Positions 36,344 to 47,924 of a stretch of DNA of 64,000 nt are shown here, in pieces (position 1 is the first letter of the stretch; every line of letters starts with the position of its first letter). A program made the position numbers and the translations under genes. The notes below the pieces were generated by a model. It saw only the letters and a list, made by a program, of their open reading frames with translations. It did not search any database and was not told where the DNA came from. The DNA is from Sphingobacterium sp. SGR-19 (GTDB lineage Bacteria; Bacteroidota; Bacteroidia; Sphingobacteriales; Sphingobacteriaceae): assembly GCF_011043555.1 (NCBI RefSeq), contig NZ_JAAKGS010000001.1:310001-374000 (forward strand), written 5' to 3'.

Positions 36344-39300
36344 CTAATATTTGACTTCCATTTCATCTACGTAATCTTCGTTTTCTACATAGTCAGCCAC
36401 CATCAATTCAGCATAATTTTCTTTCTCTTTTTTACCAAATCTTCGACTGATACTATCGAAAATAGAATAGACTACTGGCACAACAACCAACGTTAGGAAA
36501 AGTGATGATAAGAGCCCTCCAATAATCACAATCGCGAGTCCTCGGTTCATATCTGCTCCATCACCTGTTGCTAAAGCAATCGGAATCATACCAACCACCA
36601 TCGCAATCGTGGTCATTAAGATCGGACGAAAACGGGCATGGTTTGCGGCGACAAGCGCGTCGTATGTAGTAGCACCCGCATCCTTCCTGTGATTCGCGAA
36701 ATCTACCAATAGAATAGCATTCTTTGCCACCAAGCCGATCAACATAATAATACCTAGGATGGTAAAGATGTTCAAGGTTTGGTTTGCAATCGCCAAGGCC
36801 AATAACGCCCCGATGAAAGACAATGGGATAGAAAACAGGACGACAAAGGGCGTCATAAAGCTATCGTAAAGTGCTACCATGACTAGATACACTAATAGAA
36901 TAGCGGCAATTAGTGCCACTCCCAAGGTGCCAAACCCTTCTTCCTGATTTTCCATGTTACCTCCCCACATATAGGAAACACCGGGTTTCATCGTCATGGT
37001 ATTGTTATCGAGTTGGTTTTGAATTTCCGTTTCCCACTCAGCTGCTACCGTACCCACCGGACGCCCCACTACTTGTGCTTGTACAGATACGGACGGTGAT
37101 TTATCCCTGCGTTCCAACAGACTCGGACCAGATGCAAAAGTAACATCCGCAAATTGCGATAATTTAATTGCTTGTCCTTCTTGATTAATGAATTTTAAAT
37201 TCCGAACGTCCTCAATGTTTCCACGTCCGAACTCATCATAACGGATATTTATATCGTATTCTGTATCGCCTGCCCGGAACTTTGTATCCGTATTTCCGGA
37301 AAATGCCGTTTGCATGGCCATTCCGACTGTCGCCACGTTCAGCCCTAACGAATTCATTTTATCCCGATTTACTTCTACACTGATCTCTGGATTGCCATCT
37401 TCCGATGTCAACTCAATTTCTGATGCACCCGGTACACCTCGAAGAATATCAGCAAAGGAACGTGCCGTCTCTAATGCGTCCTCCGGAGAAGCGCCAACCA
37501 CCGTCATCATCAATGGAGCTTGTTCTGCGCCCATAATTCCCATATTAACGGTTTTGAGTTTCGCACCCACTAAAACATTTTCCATCTCACGCTTCAACTT
37601 CGCAGAATAGACTTTGGTAGATTCGATCTTATTATATCCGTTTTCTAAAATAATATGAATTTCCGCTTTATATTTTGTACCACCGGCGTTCATCATCCCG
37701 TCAGAAGCCTGTCCTACGGTCGTAATCATTCGCTCTATTTCCGATTTCTGTGCTAAATAGTTTTCAGCTTTTTGGACTAAGAAGTTGGTTTGTTCCAACG
37801 AAGCATCTTTGTTAATCTCCATTTGCAGGTAAAACTCTCCTTTGTCATTTCCTGGGAAAAAGTCTGACCCAATATATCCCATACCGACAAGCGCAAAGGA
37901 TGCGAACAGTAAACCGATAGAAATAAGCAACACCATCACTTTATTCAACCGGCGCTTCAACGACCACTTCAGTATCCCCGAAATCCAGTTCGTCAACTTT
38001 GTGAGTCCACCTTCGAAACCGTGAAGGATACCGCCAAAAAATGATGTCTTATCAATGTGCGACAGTTTCCCGATACGCGAATATAACCACGGCACAATCG
38101 TAAACGACACCAAGAATGAAAGCAGCGTAGAAACCATTACCGTTACACAGAACTGTCGCAAGATGTCAGATACCAAACCAGACGACATAGCAATAGGTAG
38201 GAATACGACCACGATAACCAAAGTAATTGCCGAAACTGTAAAACCAATTTCCTTCGCGCCATCGTATGAAGCACGTACCTTGTTCTTTCCCATTTCCATG
38301 TGGCGGTGGATGTTCTCGATAACCACAATCGCATCATCCACAAGGATACCTACAACTAAAGATAGCCCGAGAAGGGACATCAAGTTTAATGTATAGCCCA
38401 ACATATTTAAAAAGATGAAGGTAGCTATCAGCGATAATGGGATGGCCACTACGGCAATAAACGCGTCACGCAAACTGTGGAGAAAGAACAACATGATAAA
38501 CGCCACCAATGCAATCGCAATCATTAAGTCATGAATAACGTTATTTGCAGCGGTCAACGTATAGTCTGTAGTATCGTTGGCTATTGTAATATCCACTCCC
38601 TCTGCCGAATAATCCGCTTTGACGACATCAATTTCTGCTTTTACCAATTCGGAAACGGCAACAGCGTTAGCATCAGACTGTTTAAACACCTGCATTAAAA
38701 TGGTATTTTTCCGATCAATACGGGATATTTTTTCGATATCTTTAATACCATCCTGTACATCGGCAACATCTCGCAAACGAACAGCTGCTCCACTTGGCGT
38801 GGTAATAGGTAAATCGCGTAACTCGTCAATGCTCGTGAATTTACCCGCTAAGCGTAGCGTTGTCTGGTTTTTCCGCGTTTTTACATTTCCTGTCGGAAAG
38901 TCCAAATTGGCCGCTTCAATGGATTGTTGTACTTGTGAAACAGAGAGACCATATCCTTCCAATTTGTTTGGGTTGATGCTCACCTGTATTTCACGTTCTT
39001 CCCCTCCAATCATATCGACTTTTGCTACACCATTGATACGGGCAAAAACAGGTTGAATTTTCTGATCCAGCAAGTCGTATAGATCTTTTTCAGATAAGTT
39101 TGATGTCACCGATAGGTTGATGATTGGCACATCATCCAGCGAAAATTTGGACAATGCAGGTGTTTCCACATCGTCCGGAAACTCATTGACGACAGCGTTT
39201 ATCTTACGCTGCGCATCAGTAAGTAGGAAGTTGACATCAGCTCCGGTGTTCAACGTAATCATGACCACAGAGACGGACTCCATCGACTTCGACTCTATTT

Positions 39301-39535
39301 TCTTAACATTTTCTAGCGAAGCAACAGCATCCTCTACGACTTTCGTTACAGACGTTTCCACCTCAGAAGGTGCTGCCCCTGGATACACCGTCTGAACGGT
39401 GATGACATTGATCTCAAATTTAGGCACAAGTTCGTACCCCATCTGCGTATAGGAGAATATTCCACCAAGCGTAAGTATAATAAACAATACTATAATTATA
39501 CTTGGTCTTTTTATTGATATTTCAGAAATCTTCAT
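36344..39535 (-). CDS. RND efflux pump, inner-membrane permease (AcrB/MexB-like)
   Basis: The 1063-residue protein has the two-fold RND layout: a single helix (about 12-32), a large periplasmic loop, six helices, a second loop and six helices. The proton-relay Asp pair is present in GILVDDAIVVIENIHRHMEM. RND fingerprints ITEINVxTVYPG-like and GAxxSEVExSVTxxVE are visible near the start (TVYPGAAPSEVETSVTKVVE). It exports drugs or other amphiphiles using the proton gradient. It is the last gene of tetR-tolC-MFP-RND. Confidence 0.93.
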   Translation of the reverse strand: MKISEISIKRPSIIIVLFIILTLGGIFSYTQMGYELVPKFEINVITVQTVYPGAAPSEVETSVTKVVEDAVASLENVKKIESKSMESVSVVMITLNTGADVNFLLTDAQRKINAVVNEFPDDVETPALSKFSLDDVPIINLSVTSNLSEKDLYDLLDQKIQPVFARINGVAKVDMIGGEEREIQVSINPNKLEGYGLSVSQVQQSIEAANLDFPTGNVKTRKNQTTLRLAGKFTSIDELRDLPITTPSGAAVRLRDVADVQDGIKDIEKISRIDRKNTILMQVFKQSDANAVAVSELVKAEIDVVKADYSAEGVDITIANDTTDYTLTAANNVIHDLMIAIALVAFIMLFFLHSLRDAFIAVVAIPLSLIATFIFLNMLGYTLNLMSLLGLSLVVGILVDDAIVVIENIHRHMEMGKNKVRASYDGAKEIGFTVSAITLVIVVVFLPIAMSSGLVSDILRQFCVTVMVSTLLSFLVSFTIVPWLYSRIGKLSHIDKTSFFGGILHGFEGGLTKLTNWISGILKWSLKRRLNKVMVLLISIGLLFASFALVGMGYIGSDFFPGNDKGEFYLQMEINKDASLEQTNFLVQKAENYLAQKSEIERMITTVGQASDGMMNAGGTKYKAEIHIILENGYNKIESTKVYSAKLKREMENVLVGAKLKTVNMGIMGAEQAPLMMTVVGASPEDALETARSFADILRGVPGASEIELTSEDGNPEISVEVNRDKMNSLGLNVATVGMAMQTAFSGNTDTKFRAGDTEYDINIRYDEFGRGNIEDVRNLKFINQEGQAIKLSQFADVTFASGPSLLERRDKSPSVSVQAQVVGRPVGTVAAEWETEIQNQLDNNTMTMKPGVSYMWGGNMENQEEGFGTLGVALIAAILLVYLVMVALYDSFMTPFVVLFSIPLSFIGALLALAIANQTLNIFTILGIIMLIGLVAKNAILLVDFANHRKDAGATTYDALVAANHARFRPILMTTIAMVVGMIPIALATGDGADMNRGLAIVIIGGLLSSLFLTLVVVPVVYSIFDSISRRFGKKEKENYAELMVADYVENEDYVDEMEVKY

Positions 39536-39575
39536 CTAAATAAATTATTTATGCGTATGCGATGAAACTCATTCG

Positions 39576-40634
39576 TTATTTAATAATTTCTACTGGCGTC
39601 CCTTCCAAAAGATTGATTTGACCGGAGGTTACAACTACTGTACCTTCTTTCAAACCGGAAATAATTTCGATATTATCACCGAAACTTCTTCCTGATACTA
39701 CGTTTTTCATTACAGCTTTTCCATTCTCCACCGCAAAAATTTGATTAGAACTTACACTCCCTACAAAGGCGGCACGCGGTACAACCAAAGCGTTCACACT
39801 TTGCTCGCTACCGAAATATGCAGTGCCGTACATTCCTGCTTTCAAATCATTATCAGCGTTATTTTTTATCTCCAACTCAACAGGAAAGTTCAAACTTCCA
39901 TCTGCTTTTGGTGCAATAAAGGTTACAATGCCGTTGAAGGTTTGATTAGGCAATACGGGTGATTCTACTTTCACACTTTGTCCTACCTTAGTCTGTCCTA
40001 TATTTTTCTCATCTACATTGATTTTCAATTTTAATGTAGAGACATTAACCACTTCAAACAGTTCCTGTCCAGGGCTTACATATGAGCCCGGTTCGATATT
40101 TCTTTTGTTTATAAGACCTGCGAAGGAAGCGGTAATATTTACATCCGAGGCAGAGATCTGTGCCGATTTCAAATTATTCTTCGCATTTTCCAATTGAAGT
40201 TTCATCTGATCTAATTGCTGTTTTGTAACTCCACCAGTAGAAAACGCACTTTCAAAGCGTGCGACTTCCGCTTCTGCATTATTATACATTGCTTGTGCAT
40301 TTGTCACATCAACATTTTGCTTATCACCATTTATAATTGCAAGCGTCTGACCAGCTCTTACATAAGCACCTTCTTCTACGAGCACACGAACGACCTTGCC
40401 CGAAGCTTCTGCCGAAAGCATTACTTCTTGTTTAGGGGCAAATACGCCATTGGTTACATATTGTGTATTTACATTTTTAAAATCTGCTGTATCGGCACGA
40501 ACGGCGACCGCGGCGTTTTGAATAGCTACTGTAGCTGTATCCGCTTCGTTTTTAGCCTTGTTTTGATTCAAAATAAACACAATCCCTGCTAACGCAGCAG
40601 CTATGATGATTACCGTTATAATTACCCGTTTCAT
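39576..40634 (-). CDS. RND efflux periplasmic adaptor (MFP)
   Basis: The 352-residue protein has an N-terminal membrane anchor (about 3-22) and no lipobox. The lipoyl half (EASGKVVRVLVEEGAYVRAGQTL) precedes a helical hairpin (residues about 110-160) and the second lipoyl half (ASFAGLINKRNIEPGSYVSPGQEL). A beta-barrel and membrane-proximal domain ending in EGTVVVTSGQINLLEGTPV complete it. It links the RND pump to the TolC channel and lies between their genes. Confidence 0.92.
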   Translation of the reverse strand: MKRVIITVIIIAAALAGIVFILNQNKAKNEADTATVAIQNAAVAVRADTADFKNVNTQYVTNGVFAPKQEVMLSAEASGKVVRVLVEEGAYVRAGQTLAIINGDKQNVDVTNAQAMYNNAEAEVARFESAFSTGGVTKQQLDQMKLQLENAKNNLKSAQISASDVNITASFAGLINKRNIEPGSYVSPGQELFEVVNVSTLKLKINVDEKNIGQTKVGQSVKVESPVLPNQTFNGIVTFIAPKADGSLNFPVELEIKNNADNDLKAGMYGTAYFGSEQSVNALVVPRAAFVGSVSSNQIFAVENGKAVMKNVVSGRSFGDNIEIISGLKEGTVVVTSGQINLLEGTPVEIIK

Positions 40635-40657
40635 ATTTGTTATGTATAAATAGTTGA

Positions 40658-41989
40658 TTATTCGTTAATTAAAGTTTTTAAGTTTCCTTTCGCTTTGATA
40701 AGCTGTATTTCTGCTAATTTATAGTCTAGCAAGGAAGTATTCAGATTCGTCTCTGCATCTGCCAGTGCCTTCTCTGCATCTAGCAAGTCTGTTAATGTTG
40801 CCAAACCGTTATTATAGTTGTTTTGTGTATCGCTCAAAACTTCTTTAGCAAGCACTACATTTCTACGATTGGCATCAACAGTCAACAGACTATTCTTGAT
40901 CTGTGTCCTTGCATTTTCATTTGCCAAGGCAATCCCTAGTTTCGTGTCTTCCAAAGCTACTTTCGCTTTTCGGATATCGATATCCGCTTGATTAATCCGA
41001 GCTTTTGTAGCACCACCTGTAAAAATCGGTATCGATAAATTCAGACCAATACTTGATGTTTTCGGCCACATAAAATCTCCTCCTATCGGAAAGCCTTTAC
41101 CAAACCCCGTAAACCCGAAATCAGTTCCCAAAGACAATTGAGGATATAGATCTGCTTTTTTTGCTTTCTTATTTAGTTCGTACAATTCAATTTGTTTTAT
41201 ACTTAGTAGGATCTCCGATCTATTTTCAATATTGTTGGTTTCCAAAGAAATAGCTGGATTTATCTCAAATGTTTCTTCGGGTAAATCGATATCACGTTCC
41301 ATCGGCATACCTATCGCAAATTTTAAAGCATTTTTTTTCATCTCCAAAGCGCTCAATATCTGTTGTTTCTGAGATTCCAGATTATTAACAGCTACGGAAA
41401 GCCGATCTAAATCAATCTTTTTTGCTAAACCGGCGTCCACCATACCATTAATAATTCGATGGGTCTTACTCGTGTTTTCCAAATTGTTTTGAATAGTCTG
41501 CAACTGCAATTGTGTTTGAAAAATATCATAATAAGAATTGGAGACTTTTTCAATCAACTGCTCATCTGTTAATTGCGCATTAACTTGATAGAATTCCCTG
41601 GTCGTTTTTGCCGCCTTCAATCCGGTAAAAAGAGATTGATTAAACAATTGCTGGTTCAATGAAACTACAGCATTCGAGTTCCAAGGTAGCCCCATTCTCG
41701 CTGTGATAACCTGTCCATCCATATCAATGACCATTTCAGGAATTAGAATGTTATATTTCAATGATCCTGATGCATTGATCTGGGGTAGGGCTCCCGCACG
41801 TACCTCATCAATTTGATACTGCGCATTTTCAACATCTAGCTTAGCTGTTTTTGCTTCCGCCTTATTCTCGAGTGCATACTTTATCGCTTCTTGAAGCGTC
41901 AGCGTTTCTTGCGCTTTCAATGAGTTCACCTGAAAAAGTAAACCTACCGCTAAAACACTTAAATATTTAAATCCCATTTTTGAAAACAT
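40658..41989 (-). CDS. TolC-family outer-membrane efflux protein
   Basis: The 443-residue protein has a signal peptide ending near LKAQ. It has the two TolC/OEP repeats, seen in TLTLQEAIKYALENKAEAKTAK-type openings (about 28-50) and in the second half SLGTDFGFTGFGKGFPIGGD. Long helical stretches form the periplasmic tunnel. It makes the exit duct for the RND pump encoded after it. Spacing of 11 and 23 nt to its neighbours shows a tight operon. Confidence 0.92.
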   Translation of the reverse strand: MFSKMGFKYLSVLAVGLLFQVNSLKAQETLTLQEAIKYALENKAEAKTAKLDVENAQYQIDEVRAGALPQINASGSLKYNILIPEMVIDMDGQVITARMGLPWNSNAVVSLNQQLFNQSLFTGLKAAKTTREFYQVNAQLTDEQLIEKVSNSYYDIFQTQLQLQTIQNNLENTSKTHRIINGMVDAGLAKKIDLDRLSVAVNNLESQKQQILSALEMKKNALKFAIGMPMERDIDLPEETFEINPAISLETNNIENRSEILLSIKQIELYELNKKAKKADLYPQLSLGTDFGFTGFGKGFPIGGDFMWPKTSSIGLNLSIPIFTGGATKARINQADIDIRKAKVALEDTKLGIALANENARTQIKNSLLTVDANRRNVVLAKEVLSDTQNNYNNGLATLTDLLDAEKALADAETNLNTSLLDYKLAEIQLIKAKGNLKTLINE

Positions 41990-42000
41990 GACCTGTAAAA

Positions 42001-42606
42001 CTAATTTTTCTCTTTTATTTTATTGTTAAATATAAATTTTGTAGCTTTCTTTTGGCTTTCCAGTATAACATCTACATTTCGCGCATTCGGCACGCCAGAA
42101 ATCATATCAGATACACTACGGATAAGACTTAATCCTTCCATGATCTCCGTATAGGATGTTGCTGCTTCTTCTACAGAATGTATCTTGATTTCACCATGTT
42201 TCGTCGCTCGTTCCAATAAATCCTCTACTATAACGATATTCCTTTGATGAAACTGTTCTAAAAGTGTACCTATTCCTTGTCCTTTTATCCATTCCAAATT
42301 TTCATTTATGTGTAGAACATAGTAATCCTTCAAAAAATCAGCTTTAACCTCCAGTAGTTTGCACAAAATGTCTAATAAGCTCCCATCATACTGATTGAGA
42401 ACTGCGTATTGCTGTGTAAGAATTTCATCCGAGATATATGCTAATACATCTTTTATCAACGCGTTTTTGTCGGGATAGTAATAATATAAATTGGCTTTTG
42501 TGATATTCAAATCCATCGCAATCTCGCTCATTGTGGTCTTATTGAAACCATAATGAGAGAATCTTTTGAGAGCTGTTTGAATAATCTGTTCCTTTTTACT
42601 ATCCAT
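42001..42606 (-). CDS. TetR/AcrR-family regulator of the efflux operon
   Basis: From MDSKKEQIIQTALKRFSHYG the protein has about 201 residues. The HTH TMSEIAMDLNITKANLYYYYP is canonical TetR. The C-terminal ligand domain is unrelated to AcrR in detail. It is the first gene of the efflux operon, and a 13-bp imperfect inverted repeat lies just before its start, so autoregulation and control of the pump are likely. A longer frame starting 87 bases upstream runs through this operator and is rejected. Confidence 0.88.
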   Translation of the reverse strand: MDSKKEQIIQTALKRFSHYGFNKTTMSEIAMDLNITKANLYYYYPDKNALIKDVLAYISDEILTQQYAVLNQYDGSLLDILCKLLEVKADFLKDYYVLHINENLEWIKGQGIGTLLEQFHQRNIVIVEDLLERATKHGEIKIHSVEEAATSYTEIMEGLSLIRSVSDMISGVPNARNVDVILESQKKATKFIFNNKIKEKN

Positions 42607-42615
42607 TTTTAACTT

Positions 42616-42655
42616 TATACTTTTTGACTTTTTTCTAAAAACGTTCAAAAGTATA
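42616..42655 (-). promoter_or_regulatory. Putative TetR operator overlapping the efflux promoter
   Basis: TATACTTTTTGAC (42616-42628) faces GTTCAAAAGTATA (42643-42655), matching at 11 of 13 positions as an inverted repeat. On the minus strand the right arm contains TACTTTTG, a TAnnTTTG -7 element. A repressor bound here would block the promoter of tetR-tolC-MFP-RND. Confidence 0.65.
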
Positions 42656-42742
42656 AAAACAAAACGAAATCGCAGGAAACATTTTATCAACAAATTGTAA
42701 TCTTACTGTAAATTAACTTTTATGAATAGACGGTTCGACTAA

Positions 42743-43405
42743 TTACATTACGCTTATTTGTTTTTGGAATTTGCGTTTATCAAATTTATACAATCTAGCT
42801 GCACGGTACGAAACCCCCTTTTGTACTTCGGGCAATTCCTTAAGAAATCCCGCATTCGATATTTTCTTGCGGAAATTCCGCTTGTCCAGCGTCTTACCTA
42901 AAATGGCTTCGTAAACCTGTTGCAACTGCGTTAAGGTAAATTTCTCGGGTAAAAGTTCATATACTGCAGTCGAATAGTTAATGGTATGCTTTAATTTTTG
43001 CAGACTTTGTTGGACAATTTGAGCATGATCAAAAGCGAGGTCAGGCAGTTGATCTATGGCAAACCACTTTGCTTGCCGCATATAAGAGGTCATCGGCTTA
43101 ATCTTGTACTTCACATCCTCATATTTCACAATAGTTGAAAAGGCGACCGTTAATACCCGCCCTTCGGGATGTCGTTTCAAACCAGCGAATGCGCCCAGCT
43201 GCTCCATGAAAATATCTTTTAATCCCGTGTGTTCATATAAGATACGTTTCACTGCATCCTCCATCTCCTCATCTTTCTGGGCGAAGAAACCAGGTAACGC
43301 CCACCAATCTTTGTAAGGATAAACACTTCGTTCGGTTAACAATAGCTGAAGCTTACCTTCGTTAAAACTGTATATTACACAGTCTATTGTGAAATGAGTT
43401 TGCAA
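42743..43405 (-). CDS. NrtR/AraR-type Nudix transcriptional regulator
   Basis: The 220-residue protein has an N-terminal Nudix domain (WWALPGFFAQKDEEMEDAVK, then RILYEHTGL). The Nudix box is imperfect, with RILYEH in place of the catalytic REUxEE, so hydrolase activity is doubtful. The C-terminal winged helix (FTLTQLQQVYEAILGKTLDK, then RNFRKKISNAGF) binds DNA, as in NrtR-like regulators. It diverges from pfkA, and the shared spacer holds a palindrome, pointing to control of glycolytic genes. The ligand is unknown, perhaps a sugar or nucleotide derivative. Confidence 0.85.
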   Translation of the reverse strand: MQTHFTIDCVIYSFNEGKLQLLLTERSVYPYKDWWALPGFFAQKDEEMEDAVKRILYEHTGLKDIFMEQLGAFAGLKRHPEGRVLTVAFSTIVKYEDVKYKIKPMTSYMRQAKWFAIDQLPDLAFDHAQIVQQSLQKLKHTINYSTAVYELLPEKFTLTQLQQVYEAILGKTLDKRNFRKKISNAGFLKELPEVQKGVSYRAARLYKFDKRKFQKQISVM

Positions 43406-43491
43406 AACAATTGATTTTTTAAATCTGTAAGTACAATTTATTTATTTGTCAATATTATCATAATAATCCAAAAAAAACAAAAAAAATTTAA

Positions 43492-43518
43492 TAGTGTAAA
43501 AAATACACACTATATTCG
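43492..43518 (+). promoter_or_regulatory. Candidate Nudix-regulator operator at pfkA
   Basis: TAGTGTAAAAAATACAC followed by ACTATATTCG is a near-palindrome directly upstream of pfkA. The first 17 bases are identical to the site before the candidate small RNA near 54000. TATATTCG resembles a -7 element, but it leaves only about 11 bases to the pfkA ATG, so the transcript would be nearly leaderless. Confidence 0.55.
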
Positions 43519-43529
43519 TAGAACCTAAA

Positions 43530-44525
43530 ATGAGTAATCGAGTGGAAAAAATAACAAGAGTAGGCGTTTTCACATCAGGAGGAGATGCCCCGGGAATGAA
43601 CGCTGCTATCCGTGCTGTTGTGAGAACAGCCCTATATAATGGGAAGAAAGTTACCGGTATTTACCACGGCTATCAAGGCATGATCGAAAACACCATGTTT
43701 GATATGGATAGTCCATCAGTCAGTTCTATTATACAAAAGGGAGGAACTGTCCTTAAAACTGCCCGTTGCATGGAATTTAAAACAGCAGAAGGGCGTGCTA
43801 AGGCATACGAGCATGTTCGTGCAGCTGGAATTGACGCTTTGGTGGCGATTGGAGGTGATGGCACGTTTACAGGTGCGGAAATATTTTCTCGCGAATTCGA
43901 TATTCCAGTGATGTGTATCCCCGGCACTATAGATAATGATCTGAACGGTACGGACCTTACAATAGGCTACGATACAGCAAACAATACCGTTATTGAAGCA
44001 ATTGATAAAATCCGTGACACCGCAGCTTCCCATAATCGTTTGTTTTTTATCGAAGTAATGGGGCGTGATTCTGGATGTATTGCGCTGAACGCCGGTGTAG
44101 CCGGAGGTGCAGAAGCTATCCTTCTTCCTGAAAAGGAGACAGCGATTGATGAGCTTATCGAAATGCTGGAACATGCTGCCGATAGGAAAAAGTCGTCCAT
44201 GATCGTGATTGTTGCAGAAGGTGATAAAAACGGCGGAGCGAACAACGTTGCTAAACATGTCAACGAGAAGTTCGATTATTACGATACAAAGGTTAGTATT
44301 TTAGGACATCTACAACGGGGAGGTGCACCTAGTAGTGCAGATAGGGTATTAGCCACTCGTATGGGCTACGCAGCAGTCAATGAACTTTTAAAAGGCAATA
44401 CAAGAGCGACTATTGGAATACGTGGATCAGAAATGGTCACTACACCTTTAGAAGAAGCACTCAGTAAAAAAGAATTGAAACTCAACGAAGATCTTGTTGA
44501 AATTGCGAAAATAATGGCATTGTAG
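43530..44525 (+). CDS. pfkA: ATP-dependent 6-phosphofructokinase
   Basis: The 331-residue enzyme has GVFTSGGDAPGMNAAIR (ATP site start), AIGGDGTFTGA, and the catalytic segment PGTIDNDLNGTDLTIGYDTA with the active-site Asp. It also has EVMGRDSGCIALNAG and LGHLQRGGAPSSADR. Length and motifs match the bacterial allosteric PfkA group. It phosphorylates fructose 6-phosphate in glycolysis. It opens a set pfkA - kinase-like gene - gap and is divergent from a Nudix-type regulator. Confidence 0.96.
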   Translation: MSNRVEKITRVGVFTSGGDAPGMNAAIRAVVRTALYNGKKVTGIYHGYQGMIENTMFDMDSPSVSSIIQKGGTVLKTARCMEFKTAEGRAKAYEHVRAAGIDALVAIGGDGTFTGAEIFSREFDIPVMCIPGTIDNDLNGTDLTIGYDTANNTVIEAIDKIRDTAASHNRLFFIEVMGRDSGCIALNAGVAGGAEAILLPEKETAIDELIEMLEHAADRKKSSMIVIVAEGDKNGGANNVAKHVNEKFDYYDTKVSILGHLQRGGAPSSADRVLATRMGYAAVNELLKGNTRATIGIRGSEMVTTPLEEALSKKELKLNEDLVEIAKIMAL

Positions 44526-44650
44526 CCGCTTGTTTACACGCATTTTTTTTACCTTTGAGTTGTTACTATTGTATGAATAGTTACGCGTCTTAAATTTTAA
44601 TTTTTGACTTTCAAACGAGCTGCGGCGAGTTATTTTTAGAGATTTTTATA

Positions 44651-46503
<1,853 letters not shown>

Positions 46504-46545
46504 TGAAATAAAAAGGCTTGCAGATTCGCAAGCCTTTTTATTTCA
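46504..46545. terminator. Long bidirectional terminator between gap and mnmA
   Basis: An 18-bp perfect stem (TGAAATAAAAAGGCTTGC with its complement) encloses AGATTC and contains T-runs for both strands. Its right arm includes the mnmA stop codon. Confidence 0.85.
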
Positions 46546-47629
46546 TCAGAAAACCACCACCAAGTAAATCACTACCTTCATAGAAAACGGCGGATTGACC
46601 AGGTGCAATGCCTTTAACCCGATGGGCGAAATCCACTTGCATGGTATTACCTTGTTGCGTTATATTAGATTGTGCGCCGGCGTCTTTATATCGTATTTTT
46701 GTTATCACTTCCATCGGTTCTTCTATCGAAGCATATTTAATTAAATTGATATCGCGTACAAACGCTTGTGATTTTTCCAACTCATGCTCCTCTCCTAGTA
46801 CCACCGTATTGCTTTCGGCTAGTATCTCAATAACGAACATGGGCTTACCCAAGGCAATACCTAGTCCTTTGCGTTGGCCAATGGTGAAATAAGGATAACC
46901 AATATGTTGCCCTACCACCGTACCATCCGATAGCACAAAATTTCCTGGTCCGATCTCGTCGTCAAGTGTAGGACGCTTATGACGTAAAAACGCGCGATAA
47001 TCGTTGTCTGGTACAAAACAAATTTCATAGCTTTCAGATTTCTTCGCCAGTTCCTCCTGTCCCATCTCTAAAGCCATTTGTCGAATTTCCTGTTTCGTAA
47101 AATTACCTAATGGAAACTGTGTCCGCGCAAGATTCTCTTGCGATACACCCCATAACACATAGGATTGATCTTTATTTTCGTCTCTTCCTTTTGATATAAC
47201 ATACCTACCATTGTGATGAAGACGAATATTTGCATAATGTCCTGTTGCGATAAATTCACAATCCAATTTATCTGCTCGCTTCATCAGCGCTGACCATTTG
47301 ATGTGTGTATTACAAAGCACACAAGGATTTGGCGTACGTCCAGCAATATATTCATCAACAAAATTGTCGATAACAAAATCGCCAAACTCGTCCCGAATAT
47401 CCAATATATAATGTGGAAAACCATAACCTACTGCTAGTGCTCTGGCATCGTTTATACTGTCCAAACTGCAGCAGCCGGTTTCTTTGGATGAACCACCCGC
47501 CGAGGCATAATCCCATGTTTTCATGGTGATACCGATCACTTCGTAGCCTTGCTCATGTAACATAATGGCCGCTACGGAACTATCTACTCCACCACTCATC
47601 GCGACCAATACCCTGCCTTTTTTACTCAT
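46538..47629 (-). CDS. mnmA: tRNA-specific 2-thiouridylase MnmA
   Basis: The 363-residue enzyme has the PP-loop AMSGGVDSSVAAIML. Its first catalytic Cys sits in TPNPCVLCN and the second in SYEICFVPDNDYRAF. IGYPYFTIGQRKGLG precedes a C-terminal beta-barrel. It makes s2U34 in tRNAs for Lys, Glu and Gln. The insert DYASAGGSSKETGCCSL is usual for Bacteroidota. It is convergent with gap and divergent from the tRNA-Phe pair. Confidence 0.95.
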   Translation of the reverse strand: MSKKGRVLVAMSGGVDSSVAAIMLHEQGYEVIGITMKTWDYASAGGSSKETGCCSLDSINDARALAVGYGFPHYILDIRDEFGDFVIDNFVDEYIAGRTPNPCVLCNTHIKWSALMKRADKLDCEFIATGHYANIRLHHNGRYVISKGRDENKDQSYVLWGVSQENLARTQFPLGNFTKQEIRQMALEMGQEELAKKSESYEICFVPDNDYRAFLRHKRPTLDDEIGPGNFVLSDGTVVGQHIGYPYFTIGQRKGLGIALGKPMFVIEILAESNTVVLGEEHELEKSQAFVRDINLIKYASIEEPMEVITKIRYKDAGAQSNITQQGNTMQVDFAHRVKGIAPGQSAVFYEGSDLLGGGFLMK

Positions 47630-47771
47630 ATTAAATTTGTGAAGTGCAAAGATAGGTTATTTACGACACAGCTGTGTTTATTCCGTGTAATTTATTTCCA
47701 TATGAATCAATTAGTTGAAAAATACTTTAAAAATAATGCAGACAAAAGTTTCAGATTTCAAAAAAAGAATA

Positions 47772-47779
47772 TAGATTTG
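47772..47779 (+). promoter_or_regulatory. tRNA-Phe promoter -7 element
   Basis: TAGATTTG matches TAnnTTTG, 34 bases before the first mature tRNA-Phe. Confidence 0.6.
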
Positions 47780-47812
47780 CAACGCAATCAAGGGAAAAAC
47801 CTGATTGCGGAA

Positions 47813-47885
47813 GGTGCCATAGCTCAGTTGGTAGAGCAAAGGACTGAAAATCCTTGTGTCGCTGGTTCGAATCCAGCTGGCACCA
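47813..47885 (+). tRNA. tRNA-Phe (GAA), copy 1
   Basis: The 73-nt cloverleaf has acceptor GGTGCCA/TGGCACC, anticodon arm AAGGA-CTGAAAA-TCCTT with anticodon GAA, and T-arm GCTGG-TTCGAAT-CCAGC. The discriminator is A, and no CCA end is templated as a full CCA. Identical to copy 2. Confidence 0.95.
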
Positions 47886-47924
47886 CAAAATCTGAAAGTA
47901 ACAGATTACAAACAAAAACTTAAA

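Noticed and set aside
46504..46545. 18-bp perfect palindrome as an operator
   Set aside because: It sits between convergent gene ends and has T-runs on both strands, so it is a bidirectional terminator.
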